A stretch of 64,000 bases of DNA from Kiritimatiellia bacterium. Its GTDB lineage: Bacteria > Verrucomicrobiota > Kiritimatiellia > RFP12 > UBA1067. Positions 32,701-39,654 of the stretch are shown in pieces. The first letter of the stretch is position 1; each line of letters opens with the position of its first letter. Location: positions 29,601 through 93,600 of the forward strand of contig JAEDKA010000005.1 in the NCBI GenBank assembly GCA_016296065.1, read 5' to 3'. The notes under the pieces were generated by a model. The model saw nothing but the letters and a program-made list of their open reading frames with translations, was not told the DNA's origin and did not search any database. The position numbers and the translations under genes are program-made.

Positions 32701-35138
32701 CAATTACGAACCACGGGCACCTTATGCTCGACAACGTGACCATCACGCGTTCCAATGGCGCCGTGTTCAACGGGGAAGCTGGCTACCTTTACATGAACAA
32801 CTGCCGTCTTGTGAGAAACTGCCGCTACTGCGCCGGCGGACTCTTCAACTACGGCTTTGCCGTCCTCAACAGGACGAGCCTTTCCGAAAACCGCTCGCTC
32901 AGTAGCGGCGGCGGCGGCGGCGCGACGGAGAACGGACACTTCATGTACCTGAACAACTGCGTCCTCTGCAACAACTCCTCGACGGAGATCGGAGGCGCCA
33001 TCAACAACTTCAACTCCAAGCAGGAAGTCAGGCTCTACATGATGAACACGACGATCTCCGGCAACTTCGGCGCGTCCGACGCTTACGACTACGGCGGGGG
33101 TATCGGGCTCAGGGCGTCGGCTAACCCCGGTAGCTTCTATGGTGTCAACAGCATCATTCTGGACAACCACCATGTGCAGATCAAAGACTCCAAAGAGACT
33201 CTACGCGACTCTGACATCACGGCGCTTAAAAACGACTTGCCGAGCAATGACCACATGACGAACTCGCTGCACTACTGCGTATATGGCAACCTTTACAAGG
33301 ATGGCACGGAGGGTGTGCACTGGGATGTCGGCGGCGACAACCGCTGTCATGACACGCAGGGAGTCTTTAACGACTACTATGCCACGACTCGCGTCTACCA
33401 GAACGCGAAGGTTACGCAGAGCGTCATCGACGGCGCCCAGCTCGTCTCGAAGGACGACGGTTCGCTCAACGCCGACCTCGCGCGCTACGCTCCGATCAAG
33501 AAGGCCGGCGACGCGATCTTCGGAACCGATGGCGAGGACGGAGTTCTTACGTACTTCGACGCGTCCGACTGGAAGAACGGCGTCGTCAAGATGTCGTACA
33601 GGACGCAGAACGGAAAGATGACGGCGCTCGGCAATCTCGAAGCGGCGTCGGAGAGCGACATCGTGACGAACTTCTATGAGCGCGCGTACGGACGCACCAT
33701 CGGCATCGCCGGTGCATCGGGGCTTCTGGAGTCCGAGATCGAGTACCACACGGTCCGCCTCTCCGAGGAGCCCAAGAACGGCACCGCGACGGGAATAACG
33801 CTCTACGGCGACAGCTATGCGGACGGGACCGAGGTGACGGTCGTCGCCCAGCCCAACTTCGCGTGCTCGTTCCTCGGATGGTACGCGGCCGACGGAACGA
33901 CGCTTATTTCCAGCAGCGCCGTCTACACGTTCGTCGTGCACGAGGATGTCGCGATGTTCCCGAAGTTCTCCGAGCCCGCGGCGACCGTCTCCTACGTCGT
34001 CACCGCGCGTCAGGGAGCCGAAGACGCGGACTTCCCGATTACCGTTTCGACCACGTGGCTGAACCAGTATGTGGACAGCACGAAGGTTGACTACAACGAC
34101 CAGGCTGCGGTGAAGGCGGACCTCAACACGGTCGATCCGGAGAACGGACTCAAGAAGTGGCACGAGTACGTGCTCGGCTTCACGCCTGGCGACCGTAACG
34201 CCAAGATCTGGATCAACTCCCCGCAGCTCTGGGACGAGACGAAGATCAGGATGAAGATGAACGAGCTCGCGCCGACGAAGGGCACTGGCTTCACGGTGAA
34301 GTACCTCCTCGGCACGAAGGCGCAGTCAGCCGAGAGCTTCTCTGACGGCGACTATTCCGCAACGTCGACGTTCGACGTGCCTGTCGACACAGACCCGACC
34401 GGACTCTACCGCATCAGCCTCGCGTTCATTCCTGACGGATACGACACGTCCAACGAGCGCGTCGTGACGGTCAACACCGCGGGCGTCCTCAAGGTGACGG
34501 CTTCGGCGAAGAAGCTCCCGATCGCTGTTCCGTGGGTGGCGTTCTCCCCGACTAATTCCGCGCCGATTTCCGCGGCGAACCTCGTCAAGACGATGAACCT
34601 CACTCCCGGCGACCGCCTGCATGTCTACGACGGCGACGGAACCGGCACGTACAAGTCCTGGCAGCTGCGCGAGGGCGGCGCGTGGGAGCCGCTCGGCACC
34701 TATGCGATCGACAGCAACGGCAACATCAACTGGGAATCGTCCGGCATGCCTACTGCCACGACGGTTCCGCGCGGCGCGGGTGCGTGGCTCGAGAGGCAGA
34801 ACACCTCGACGCCCGTCTATGTCGTCGGCCAGCTCGACGAGGCGAATGTGACGACGCCTCTTACCGCCGGATGGAACCTCGTCGGCAGCCCGACTGGTGC
34901 GCAGTTTGATGTCTCCGACATTACGCCTGCCGAAGGCGACCGCATTGTAATCCCGACGGGCACCGAGCCGAAGAACTGCACGTACGAGAACGGCAATTGG
35001 GGCTACAACGTCACATCGGTCATCAACTATGGAGGCCTCAGCTTCACCAAGACGGTGCGTAAGACGGAAGACCTTAAGGTCCCCGTGGGCACGGCGTTCT
35101 GGTACATCAGCAAGGGAGCTGGAGAAATTAAGTGGTAA
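29751..35138 (+). CDS. Giant secreted beta-helix surface protein (1795 aa)
   Basis: A signal peptide (hydrophobic 'SVLASMIVAAGAYVAGAV', residues about 10-27) directs export. Residues 30-105 look like a fibronectin-type beta-sandwich. About 105-265 ('VFDGRIDNAENYFCDGE', 'GGQMTEVELYGW') resembles a discoidin-like carbohydrate-binding module. The central part (about 650-1200) is a right-handed parallel beta-helix with rungs such as 'HGHLMLDNVTITRSNGAVF', 'GYLYMNNCRLVRNC' and 'GGAINNFNSKQEVRLYMMNT'. At about 1345-1405 is a divergent InlB-type repeat ('SFLGWYAADGT'). The C-terminal 350 residues repeat beta-rich segments and end 'TAFWYISKGAGEIKW'; no sorting motif is present. Likely adhesin or glycan-binding protein. 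A PEP-CTERM gene follows 41 bases later. Confidence 0.7.
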   Translation: MLQKHNAKASVLASMIVAAGAYVAGAVDALTVDYANIDGGDLRPKLTWKGATAVNIERAEGSQESWTVVTSAEAGTTTWTDTSTVVSKTYWYRLNDGSSTSDPQKFIAVRKLSASEGTVITQCLTYYGDGTRTAESVFDGRIDNAENYFCDGETSTTGTSTPKVGIEFGSATYYVAFARFYPRIQSNAAGYSGGAILYGSASDGATEIATDDVATPLTEATQFTNGDNFWQRRDVATPAPYRTYYYRGCSGGQMTEVELYGWSAADIPSEEASPISGDWYFRGEPEHMSFLFSQRYTVKPRFTIVGTIHKNEWFGRNASDDSFSYVVWNAAPSSGSELNGLASSGQLRIADWSEGDPLEGQNFGALKIESGDYTFEGIHVGETGEGHFWLAGGSVNSSEDVCLSMSYGGSGIVGQDSGDPAVLNVAANKWLFVSQNDKTPGSLVIKSTGTVVTPHLDVRHPEGSSLVLDGGTIVRNGDTPNEKHELTSATLPLTLTSKGGTIKADVQTAILSDIIGEGVLTKTGASEFYIGGNVDTDVGLKISEGNVRIASGLQFKSIEIAEGCKLIVDFSNDGVDGMSTYSPVAAGGTFSMPSGATLTDYIGVVGAEGSYTYTLALEEGIPVFRIKAVPGSAEAKIGDEIFHRLATAAEVATDDQTVELLKDCLLFNAVTFTGENVTFNMAGHTLKRSAGGGCISFPQGGVVSNGTFTTMLGRETMGDSLLAVGDGKSLLVEGVTIGSEGSELYNVFYARKQSKITVRDVTCYATTLFSCYYKNNDVGVFEVESGDFHFRAWKIRNGEYMNGKVQLSGGAYSLMPILDYVKDGYVRLHTPADTELPYSVVPYDSSLYAVESPAGNVYYSSQADAEAAYVAYVKETGKYYTMISAAVASAPDNGTVEVIADVLDLPEMIQVTGEKTVTVNGNGHLVKVLKPFVDESGYVGSDYVLEHDAVFTVWENGELTLRDIHLMGGGKLKPESDNSTVNFAITNHGHLMLDNVTITRSNGAVFNGEAGYLYMNNCRLVRNCRYCAGGLFNYGFAVLNRTSLSENRSLSSGGGGGATENGHFMYLNNCVLCNNSSTEIGGAINNFNSKQEVRLYMMNTTISGNFGASDAYDYGGGIGLRASANPGSFYGVNSIILDNHHVQIKDSKETLRDSDITALKNDLPSNDHMTNSLHYCVYGNLYKDGTEGVHWDVGGDNRCHDTQGVFNDYYATTRVYQNAKVTQSVIDGAQLVSKDDGSLNADLARYAPIKKAGDAIFGTDGEDGVLTYFDASDWKNGVVKMSYRTQNGKMTALGNLEAASESDIVTNFYERAYGRTIGIAGASGLLESEIEYHTVRLSEEPKNGTATGITLYGDSYADGTEVTVVAQPNFACSFLGWYAADGTTLISSSAVYTFVVHEDVAMFPKFSEPAATVSYVVTARQGAEDADFPITVSTTWLNQYVDSTKVDYNDQAAVKADLNTVDPENGLKKWHEYVLGFTPGDRNAKIWINSPQLWDETKIRMKMNELAPTKGTGFTVKYLLGTKAQSAESFSDGDYSATSTFDVPVDTDPTGLYRISLAFIPDGYDTSNERVVTVNTAGVLKVTASAKKLPIAVPWVAFSPTNSAPISAANLVKTMNLTPGDRLHVYDGDGTGTYKSWQLREGGAWEPLGTYAIDSNGNINWESSGMPTATTVPRGAGAWLERQNTSTPVYVVGQLDEANVTTPLTAGWNLVGSPTGAQFDVSDITPAEGDRIVIPTGTEPKNCTYENGNWGYNVTSVINYGGLSFTKTVRKTEDLKVPVGTAFWYISKGAGEIKW

Positions 35139-35179
35139 GAGAAGTCAGTAAGAAAAGAATCAAAGGGAATTCAACGAAA

Positions 35180-35686
35180 ATGAAGAAGATAATATTTGCA
35201 GCCGCTCTTGCGCTTTCGGCGTGCGCCAATGCGGACTATCTCTACTGGATGGTCGAGCAGAACTCGTCCGAACCAGACGCAGTCGAGTTCATGTACGCGC
35301 GAATCGCGGTGTCTGGTGAAGGAGTTGACGCCGGGACATATCTCTCCGACGGAAGCGGAAACTCCAGGTTCGCGTGGAGCGGATTTTCTGAAAGCGCGCT
35401 GACCGGATACAACACGCTTGCCGGATACGTCGACCTCGCCGCGTACGGTGCGGATGGCTACAGCTTCGCGGTAGAGCTCTACAATACGGCGAACGAAGTC
35501 GTCGGCGTCGGCAATGTCGAGACATACAACAACCTCAAGAAGTTCGTCTACGGGGATATGCAGCACACCGGTATCGATCCGTGGGTGGTCAACACCCTGC
35601 AGGCGGTCCCAGAGCCGACGAGCGGGATGCTCGTTCTCGTGGGAACGGCGCTTCTCGCGCTGAAGCGCCGCAAGTTGCTTGTCTGA
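35180..35686 (+). CDS. PEP-CTERM sorted secreted protein
   Basis: A 168-residue protein with an N-terminal signal peptide (MKKIIFAAALALSACANA) and a textbook PEP-CTERM tail. The tail consists of VPEP at about residue 142, the hydrophobic stretch 'SGMLVLVGTALLAL', and the basic end 'KRRKLLV'. Such tails are cut by an exosortase and used to attach the protein to the surface or extracellular matrix. The mature part (about 120 residues, 'YLYWMVEQNSSEPDAVEFMY') is unrecognised. The ATG at 35180 is chosen because it begins the signal peptide; the in-frame GTG at 35132 overlaps the previous gene. No exosortase gene is in the window. Confidence 0.85.
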   Translation: MKKIIFAAALALSACANADYLYWMVEQNSSEPDAVEFMYARIAVSGEGVDAGTYLSDGSGNSRFAWSGFSESALTGYNTLAGYVDLAAYGADGYSFAVELYNTANEVVGVGNVETYNNLKKFVYGDMQHTGIDPWVVNTLQAVPEPTSGMLVLVGTALLALKRRKLLV

Positions 35687-35727
35687 TTTATGTCGAAGAC
35701 TAAACAAAAAAGAAAGGAAACAGAAAA

Positions 35728-36462
35728 ATGAACAAGTTCCTCGCACTCTTTGCGGCAGTCGCCGTTTCGGCAGCCTTCGGCGCCGCCAACGACACTCTTC
35801 TTACGTTCTCCACGCCCGGCATCGACAAGTACGCCGACGGCAGGCGCGTCCTTGACGGAGAGTGCTACGCTCTCGTCTGGACGAAGGACGGCGCGACGTT
35901 CGGCGGAATTGCCGCGGACGGCAAGCTTCTTTCCGAGAACGACAAGCTTGTCCTCGTGGCTCCAGTCGCGAAGAACGGCAAGTGCCCCGCGACCGTGCTT
36001 GAGATCGACGCGGAGATCGCGCCGACTTACGAGGGCGGAACCTTCGGGCTCTACCTCCTCGACACGCGCATCGTGGCGGCGGACGGCAAGACGGCGCTCG
36101 CTCCGTTCGAGAACGGATTCCCCAAGGTCGTCAACGCCATCGGCGCCGGAGAGGGCGCTGCGCGCGACGGCGGAGCCGCCGGAATCGGCAACGTCGCGGC
36201 GAAGGGCGCTGTCTCGCTCGGCGAGGTCGGCGTGCGTTCCGAGATCGAGTCCCCGACGATCACCTCCATCAAGATCGAGGGCGCGAGCGTGACGCTCGAG
36301 GTCGAGGGAATGAGCCCGGCCGCGGACTACTTCGTCGTTCCCGGCTCGACCCCCAGCGCGTTCGCCCCGGCGCTCGATGCGAAGTCCGAGGGCTCCACGT
36401 TCAAGTTCGAGAAGCCCGCCGACGCCTCGTTCTTCAAGGTCATCGGCGTCCGCAAGTTCTGA
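35728..36462 (+). CDS. Secreted protein of unknown function
   Basis: A 244-residue protein with a signal peptide (MNKFLALFAAVAVSAAFGAAN). The remainder is beta-rich, with 'YEGGTFGLYLLDTRIVAADG' and 'SPTITSIKIEGASVTLEVEG', the latter like an immunoglobulin-type strand pair. It ends 'ADASFFKVIGVRKF', an ending reminiscent of 'RTFYRVEAGD' in the giant protein at 17516. AAAGGAAAC at 35714-35722 is the ribosome-binding site. It is the last gene of a probable three-gene export operon (29751, 35180, 35728), closed by the terminator at 36504. Function unknown. Confidence 0.65.
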   Translation: MNKFLALFAAVAVSAAFGAANDTLLTFSTPGIDKYADGRRVLDGECYALVWTKDGATFGGIAADGKLLSENDKLVLVAPVAKNGKCPATVLEIDAEIAPTYEGGTFGLYLLDTRIVAADGKTALAPFENGFPKVVNAIGAGEGAARDGGAAGIGNVAAKGAVSLGEVGVRSEIESPTITSIKIEGASVTLEVEGMSPAADYFVVPGSTPSAFAPALDAKSEGSTFKFEKPADASFFKVIGVRKF

Positions 36463-36503
36463 TTGCCCCGCGGCAAGGGCCGCCCGCAGCGGCCCACGCG
36501 CCG

Positions 36504-36538
36504 AAAAACTCTTGGTTTGGCAAAATCCAAGAGTTTTT
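36504..36538 (+). terminator. Rho-independent terminator
   Basis: AAAAACTCTTGG (36504-36515) and CCAAGAGTTTTT (36527-36538) form a perfect 12-base stem with an 11-base loop. The terminal T's come from the stem itself, and the A-tract on the left makes it potentially bidirectional. Confidence 0.8.
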
Positions 36539-36573
36539 GGCTCTTCGGAGTTTTTAGTGGAGTATTATAGAAT

Positions 36574-36780
36574 AACTCCGACGGTTAGGGTTCACGCTAC
36601 CGCTTCACTGCTTCGCGCTTTTCAACCACAATCAGGTGTCGCAGTTTTTCAGTGTTTAGAGCGGCCTTCGGCCGATTTATGCGACGCAGTCGCATCCCAA
36701 AATGCTTACCCTGGCACATATACAATCGTTGAGTGGTGCGAAGCTGCGGAGCGGTAGCGGGAGCCCAAACGCTCGGAGTT
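36574..36780. mobile_element. AACTCCGA-ended inner element, copy B (inverted)
   Basis: These 207 bases begin AACTCCGACGG and end CGCTCGGAGTT. The sequence is the reverse complement of the element at 24321-24526, for example 'TATGCGACGCAGTCGCATCC' and 'GCGGCCTTCGGCCGA'. It is not framed by the TTGGAGGTTCCCC ends seen around copy A, so it moves or spreads as a separate unit. The remaining bases up to 36880 hold no feature that I can identify. Confidence 0.8.
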
Positions 36781-36882
36781 TATATTTCTTAGAGACATGC
36801 TGTTCCACTAAATTCTTTGAAGAACCGAGTTTTTTCTACAATCCCCAGTTCATCGGCTGGATAGGCAGGGTGCGCGAATTTT

Positions 36883-36891
36883 TGGTATAAT
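36883..36891 (+). promoter_or_regulatory. Extended -10 promoter for accD operon
   Basis: TGGTATAAT, hexamer 36886-36891, ends 34 bases before the ATG of accD. Confidence 0.6.
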
Positions 36892-36925
36892 TATCAGACT
36901 GTAATCCAAATCAGAGGCTAATGAC

Positions 36926-37756
36926 ATGAGTTGGTTTGAAGCTAAGGCCGAAAAGGCGAAGATACCACCTGCGAAGGCGCTTTGGGCGATATGCCCGAAG
37001 TGCAAAAGCCATTTCGAAAAGGCGGTCTGGAAGAAGAACGGCGGAATCTGCCCGAAGTGCAACTACCACGGGCGGCTCTCGGCGCGCGAGCGCATTGCGC
37101 AGATAGCGGACGAGGGGACGTTCAGCGAGGTGTTCCGCGCGGTGACGTACTCCGACCACCTCGAGTTCCACGACGCGACGGGTCCGTACAAGGAGAAGGT
37201 CGAGGCGACGATTGCCAAGACGGGCGAGACCGAGTCGATCGTGATGGGCACGGCGAAGATCGGCGGACACGACGCGATGCTCGGCGTGATGGACTTCGCG
37301 TTCATGGGCGGCTCGCTCGGCACCGGGACGGGCGAGCGCATCGCCCGCGCGTGCGAGCAGGCGATCGCCGAGAGGCGTCCGCTCATCCTCTTCTCCGCTT
37401 CGGGCGGCGCGCGCATGCACGAGGGCATCCTCTCGCTTATGCAGATGGCCAAGACCTCCGCGGCGATCGCGAAGCTTAAGGAGGCGGGGCTTCCGTACAT
37501 CTCCGTACTCACCGACCCCACGACGGGCGGAGTGAGCGCGTCGTATGCGATGCTCGGCGACATCAACGTCACGGAGCCGCGCGCGCTCATCGGCTTCGCC
37601 GGAAGGCGCGTCATCGAGAACACGATCCACCAGAAGCTGCCGGACGACTTCCAGTCCGCGGAGTACCTCGAGTCCCACGGCTTCATCGACCGCATCGTCG
37701 AGCGCAAGGACCTCAAGGCCTTCATCGCGAAGATGCTGTGGTACTGGGGATTCTGA
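36926..37756 (+). CDS. accD: Acetyl-CoA carboxylase carboxyltransferase subunit beta
   Basis: A 276-residue protein with the N-terminal zinc ribbon 'CPKC...CPKC' (residues 23-26 and 42-45) that marks AccD. The crotonase-fold core follows: 'ETESIVMGTAKIGGHDAMLG', 'DFAFMGGSLGTGTGERIARA', 'LILFSASGGARMHEGILSL', 'LTDPTTGGVSASYAMLGDIN'. With AccA it transfers the carboxyl group from carboxybiotin to acetyl-CoA, the first committed step of fatty-acid synthesis. It is slightly shorter than the E. coli protein. accA follows 26 bases later, so the two subunits are made together. The biotin carboxylase and carrier genes are not in the window. Confidence 0.95.
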   Translation: MSWFEAKAEKAKIPPAKALWAICPKCKSHFEKAVWKKNGGICPKCNYHGRLSARERIAQIADEGTFSEVFRAVTYSDHLEFHDATGPYKEKVEATIAKTGETESIVMGTAKIGGHDAMLGVMDFAFMGGSLGTGTGERIARACEQAIAERRPLILFSASGGARMHEGILSLMQMAKTSAAIAKLKEAGLPYISVLTDPTTGGVSASYAMLGDINVTEPRALIGFAGRRVIENTIHQKLPDDFQSAEYLESHGFIDRIVERKDLKAFIAKMLWYWGF

Positions 37757-37782
37757 GTCACAAGTAGACAGGAGATTTGGCA

Positions 37783-38604
37783 ATGGCAAAGAGTGCGATG
37801 GACTGCGTGAAGCTTGCGCGCGACGCGAAGCGTCCGCATCTCAAGGACTTCATAGACCTTATCTGCTCCGACTTCGAGGAGCTTCACGGCGATAGGCTGG
37901 TGAACGACGACCGCGGTCTCGTCGGCGGTTTTGCGACGATCCGCGCCGGCGAGAAGGCGTCCGACAAGGACGTCAAGGTCCTGATTCTCGGACACAACAA
38001 GGGCACGACCGTCGAGGAGAACATGGCCTCGAACTTCGGCATGGCGAATCCGGACGGATACCGCAAGGCGATGCGCCTCGCGAAGCTCGCCGAGAAGTTC
38101 CACCTTCCCGTCGTGACGTTCGTTGACACGCCCGGCGCGTATCCCGGCAAGGAGGCGGAGGAGCGCGGACAGGCCGAGGCGATCGCGAAGTCCCTCGAGT
38201 TCTTCTCGCGCCTCAAGACGCAAGTCGTAGTCGTGGTGACGGGAGAGGGCGGATCGGGCGGAGCGCTCGCGATTGCGGTCGGCGACAGGATCCTCATGAT
38301 GGAGAACGCGGTCTACTCGGTGATTTCGCCCGAAGGCTGCGCCGGAATCCTCTGGCGCGACGGAACGAAGGCGCCGGAGGCCGCCGAGGCGCTCAAGATC
38401 ACCGCTCCCGACCTCCTGAAGCTCGGTGCCGTCGACGAAGTCGTCAAGGAGCCCGCTGGCGGAGCGCAGAAGAACCACAAGGCCGCCGCGAACGCGGTGA
38501 GGAAGGCCGTTCTCGCGGCGCTCAAGGACCTTGCGAAGATTCCCGTCGACGAGCTTATCGAGCGCCGCTACGAGAAGATCCGCTCCTACGGGAACTTCCA
38601 TTGA
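37783..38604 (+). CDS. accA: Acetyl-CoA carboxylase carboxyltransferase subunit alpha
   Basis: A 273-residue AccA with 'LICSDFEELHGDRLVNDDRG', 'ILGHNKGTTVEENMASNFGM', 'NPDGYRKAMRLAKLAEKF', 'TFVDTPGAYPGKEAEERGQ' and 'EGGSGGALAIAVGDRILMME', all standard motifs. 'SPEGCAGILWRD' completes the active-site region. It lacks about 45 N-terminal residues of the E. coli type, which is common in other phyla. GGAG at 37771-37774 supports the ATG. It pairs with AccD from the preceding gene, and its stop is adjacent to gpsA. Confidence 0.95.
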   Translation: MAKSAMDCVKLARDAKRPHLKDFIDLICSDFEELHGDRLVNDDRGLVGGFATIRAGEKASDKDVKVLILGHNKGTTVEENMASNFGMANPDGYRKAMRLAKLAEKFHLPVVTFVDTPGAYPGKEAEERGQAEAIAKSLEFFSRLKTQVVVVVTGEGGSGGALAIAVGDRILMMENAVYSVISPEGCAGILWRDGTKAPEAAEALKITAPDLLKLGAVDEVVKEPAGGAQKNHKAAANAVRKAVLAALKDLAKIPVDELIERRYEKIRSYGNFH

Positions 38605-38612
38605 CCCGCGCC

Positions 38613-39599
38613 ATGAAGATTGCAGTCATCGGAGACGGCGGATGGGGGACGGCGAACGCGCTGCTCCTGTCCGGGTACGGACACGACGTGACGCTCTGGG
38701 GCGCGTTTCCCGAATACATCGAGGAGATGCGCGCGACACGGCGCAACGACAAGTTCCTGAAGGGCGTGGCGCTGCCGGAGTCGCTGAAGCTGACGTCGGA
38801 CCGCGCGGAGGCGGTGAAGGACGCGGAGATAGTCGTCCTCGCGCCGCCTTCGAAGTTCTTCGCGTCCGTGATGGAGGGCTTCAAGGGCCTCATCACCGAC
38901 TCGCAGCTCGTCGTCTCGCTCACGAAGGGGCTCTGCGAGACGTCGCACCGCCGCATGACTGAGCTTGCGAAGTCGATACTCGGCATCGCTAACGTCGTCG
39001 CGCTTGCGGGGCCGACGCACGCCGAGGAGGTGAGCCGCGGTATTCCGACGACGATCGTCGCCGCGTGCGAGGACGAGGAGAAGGCGAAGTTAGTGCAGAA
39101 GGTCTGGTCTGGTCCGCTCTTCCGCGTCTACACCTCGACCGACCCCGTCGGCGTCGAGATCGGCGGCGCGGTGAAGAACGTCATCGCGATTGCCGTCGGG
39201 TGCTCGGACGGAATGGGCTTCGGTGACAACACGAGGGCTGCGCTCATAACGCGCGGTCTCGCGGAGATGAAGCGCTTCGTCCTCGCGTACGGCGGGAAGC
39301 CCGAGACGCTTTCGGGGCTCGCCGGAATCGGCGACCTCATCGTGACGTGCACCTCGGTGCACTCGCGCAACCACTCGGTCGGCGAGAGGCTCGGGAAGGG
39401 CGAGAAGATCGGTGACATACTCGGCTCCATGCAGATGGTGGCGGAGGGCGTCTGGAACTCGAAGGTCATCCACGAGTTCGCCTCGTCCCTCGGCGTCGAG
39501 ATGCCGATCTGCGATCTCGTCTATTCGCTCTGCTACGAGGGCTATGACGCGAAGAAGGCTGTCAACGCGATGATGACGCGCGAGCTCAAGAGTGAATAA
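38613..39599 (+). CDS. gpsA: NAD(P)-dependent glycerol-3-phosphate dehydrogenase
   Basis: A 328-residue enzyme that reduces dihydroxyacetone phosphate to sn-glycerol 3-phosphate for phospholipid synthesis. The Rossmann motif is 'MKIAVIGDGGWGTANALLL' (a GxGxWGTA variant with Asp in place of the usual Ala). Further signatures are 'VVSLTKGLCETS', 'ALAGPTHAEEVSRGIPT', 'GGAVKNVIAIAVGCSDGMGF' (catalytic Lys), 'NTRAALITRGLAEM' and 'LAGIGDLIVTCTS'. The ATG at 38613 is 8 bases after the accA stop; an in-frame TTG overlaps that stop at 38601. The operon accD-accA-gpsA links fatty-acid and glycerolipid supply. Confidence 0.95.
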   Translation: MKIAVIGDGGWGTANALLLSGYGHDVTLWGAFPEYIEEMRATRRNDKFLKGVALPESLKLTSDRAEAVKDAEIVVLAPPSKFFASVMEGFKGLITDSQLVVSLTKGLCETSHRRMTELAKSILGIANVVALAGPTHAEEVSRGIPTTIVAACEDEEKAKLVQKVWSGPLFRVYTSTDPVGVEIGGAVKNVIAIAVGCSDGMGFGDNTRAALITRGLAEMKRFVLAYGGKPETLSGLAGIGDLIVTCTSVHSRNHSVGERLGKGEKIGDILGSMQMVAEGVWNSKVIHEFASSLGVEMPICDLVYSLCYEGYDAKKAVNAMMTRELKSE

Positions 39600-39634
39600 A
39601 ACGGACGATCTTTTTACGAATCCGCCCGCACTTA

Positions 39635-39643
39635 TGGTATAAT
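39635..39643 (+). promoter_or_regulatory. Extended -10 promoter, near-leaderless secretin transcript
   Basis: TGGTATAAT (hexamer 39638-39643) ends 11 bases before the ATG at 39655, giving a predicted leader of about five bases with no ribosome-binding site. Confidence 0.6.
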
Positions 39644-39654
39644 AACCGAAAACG

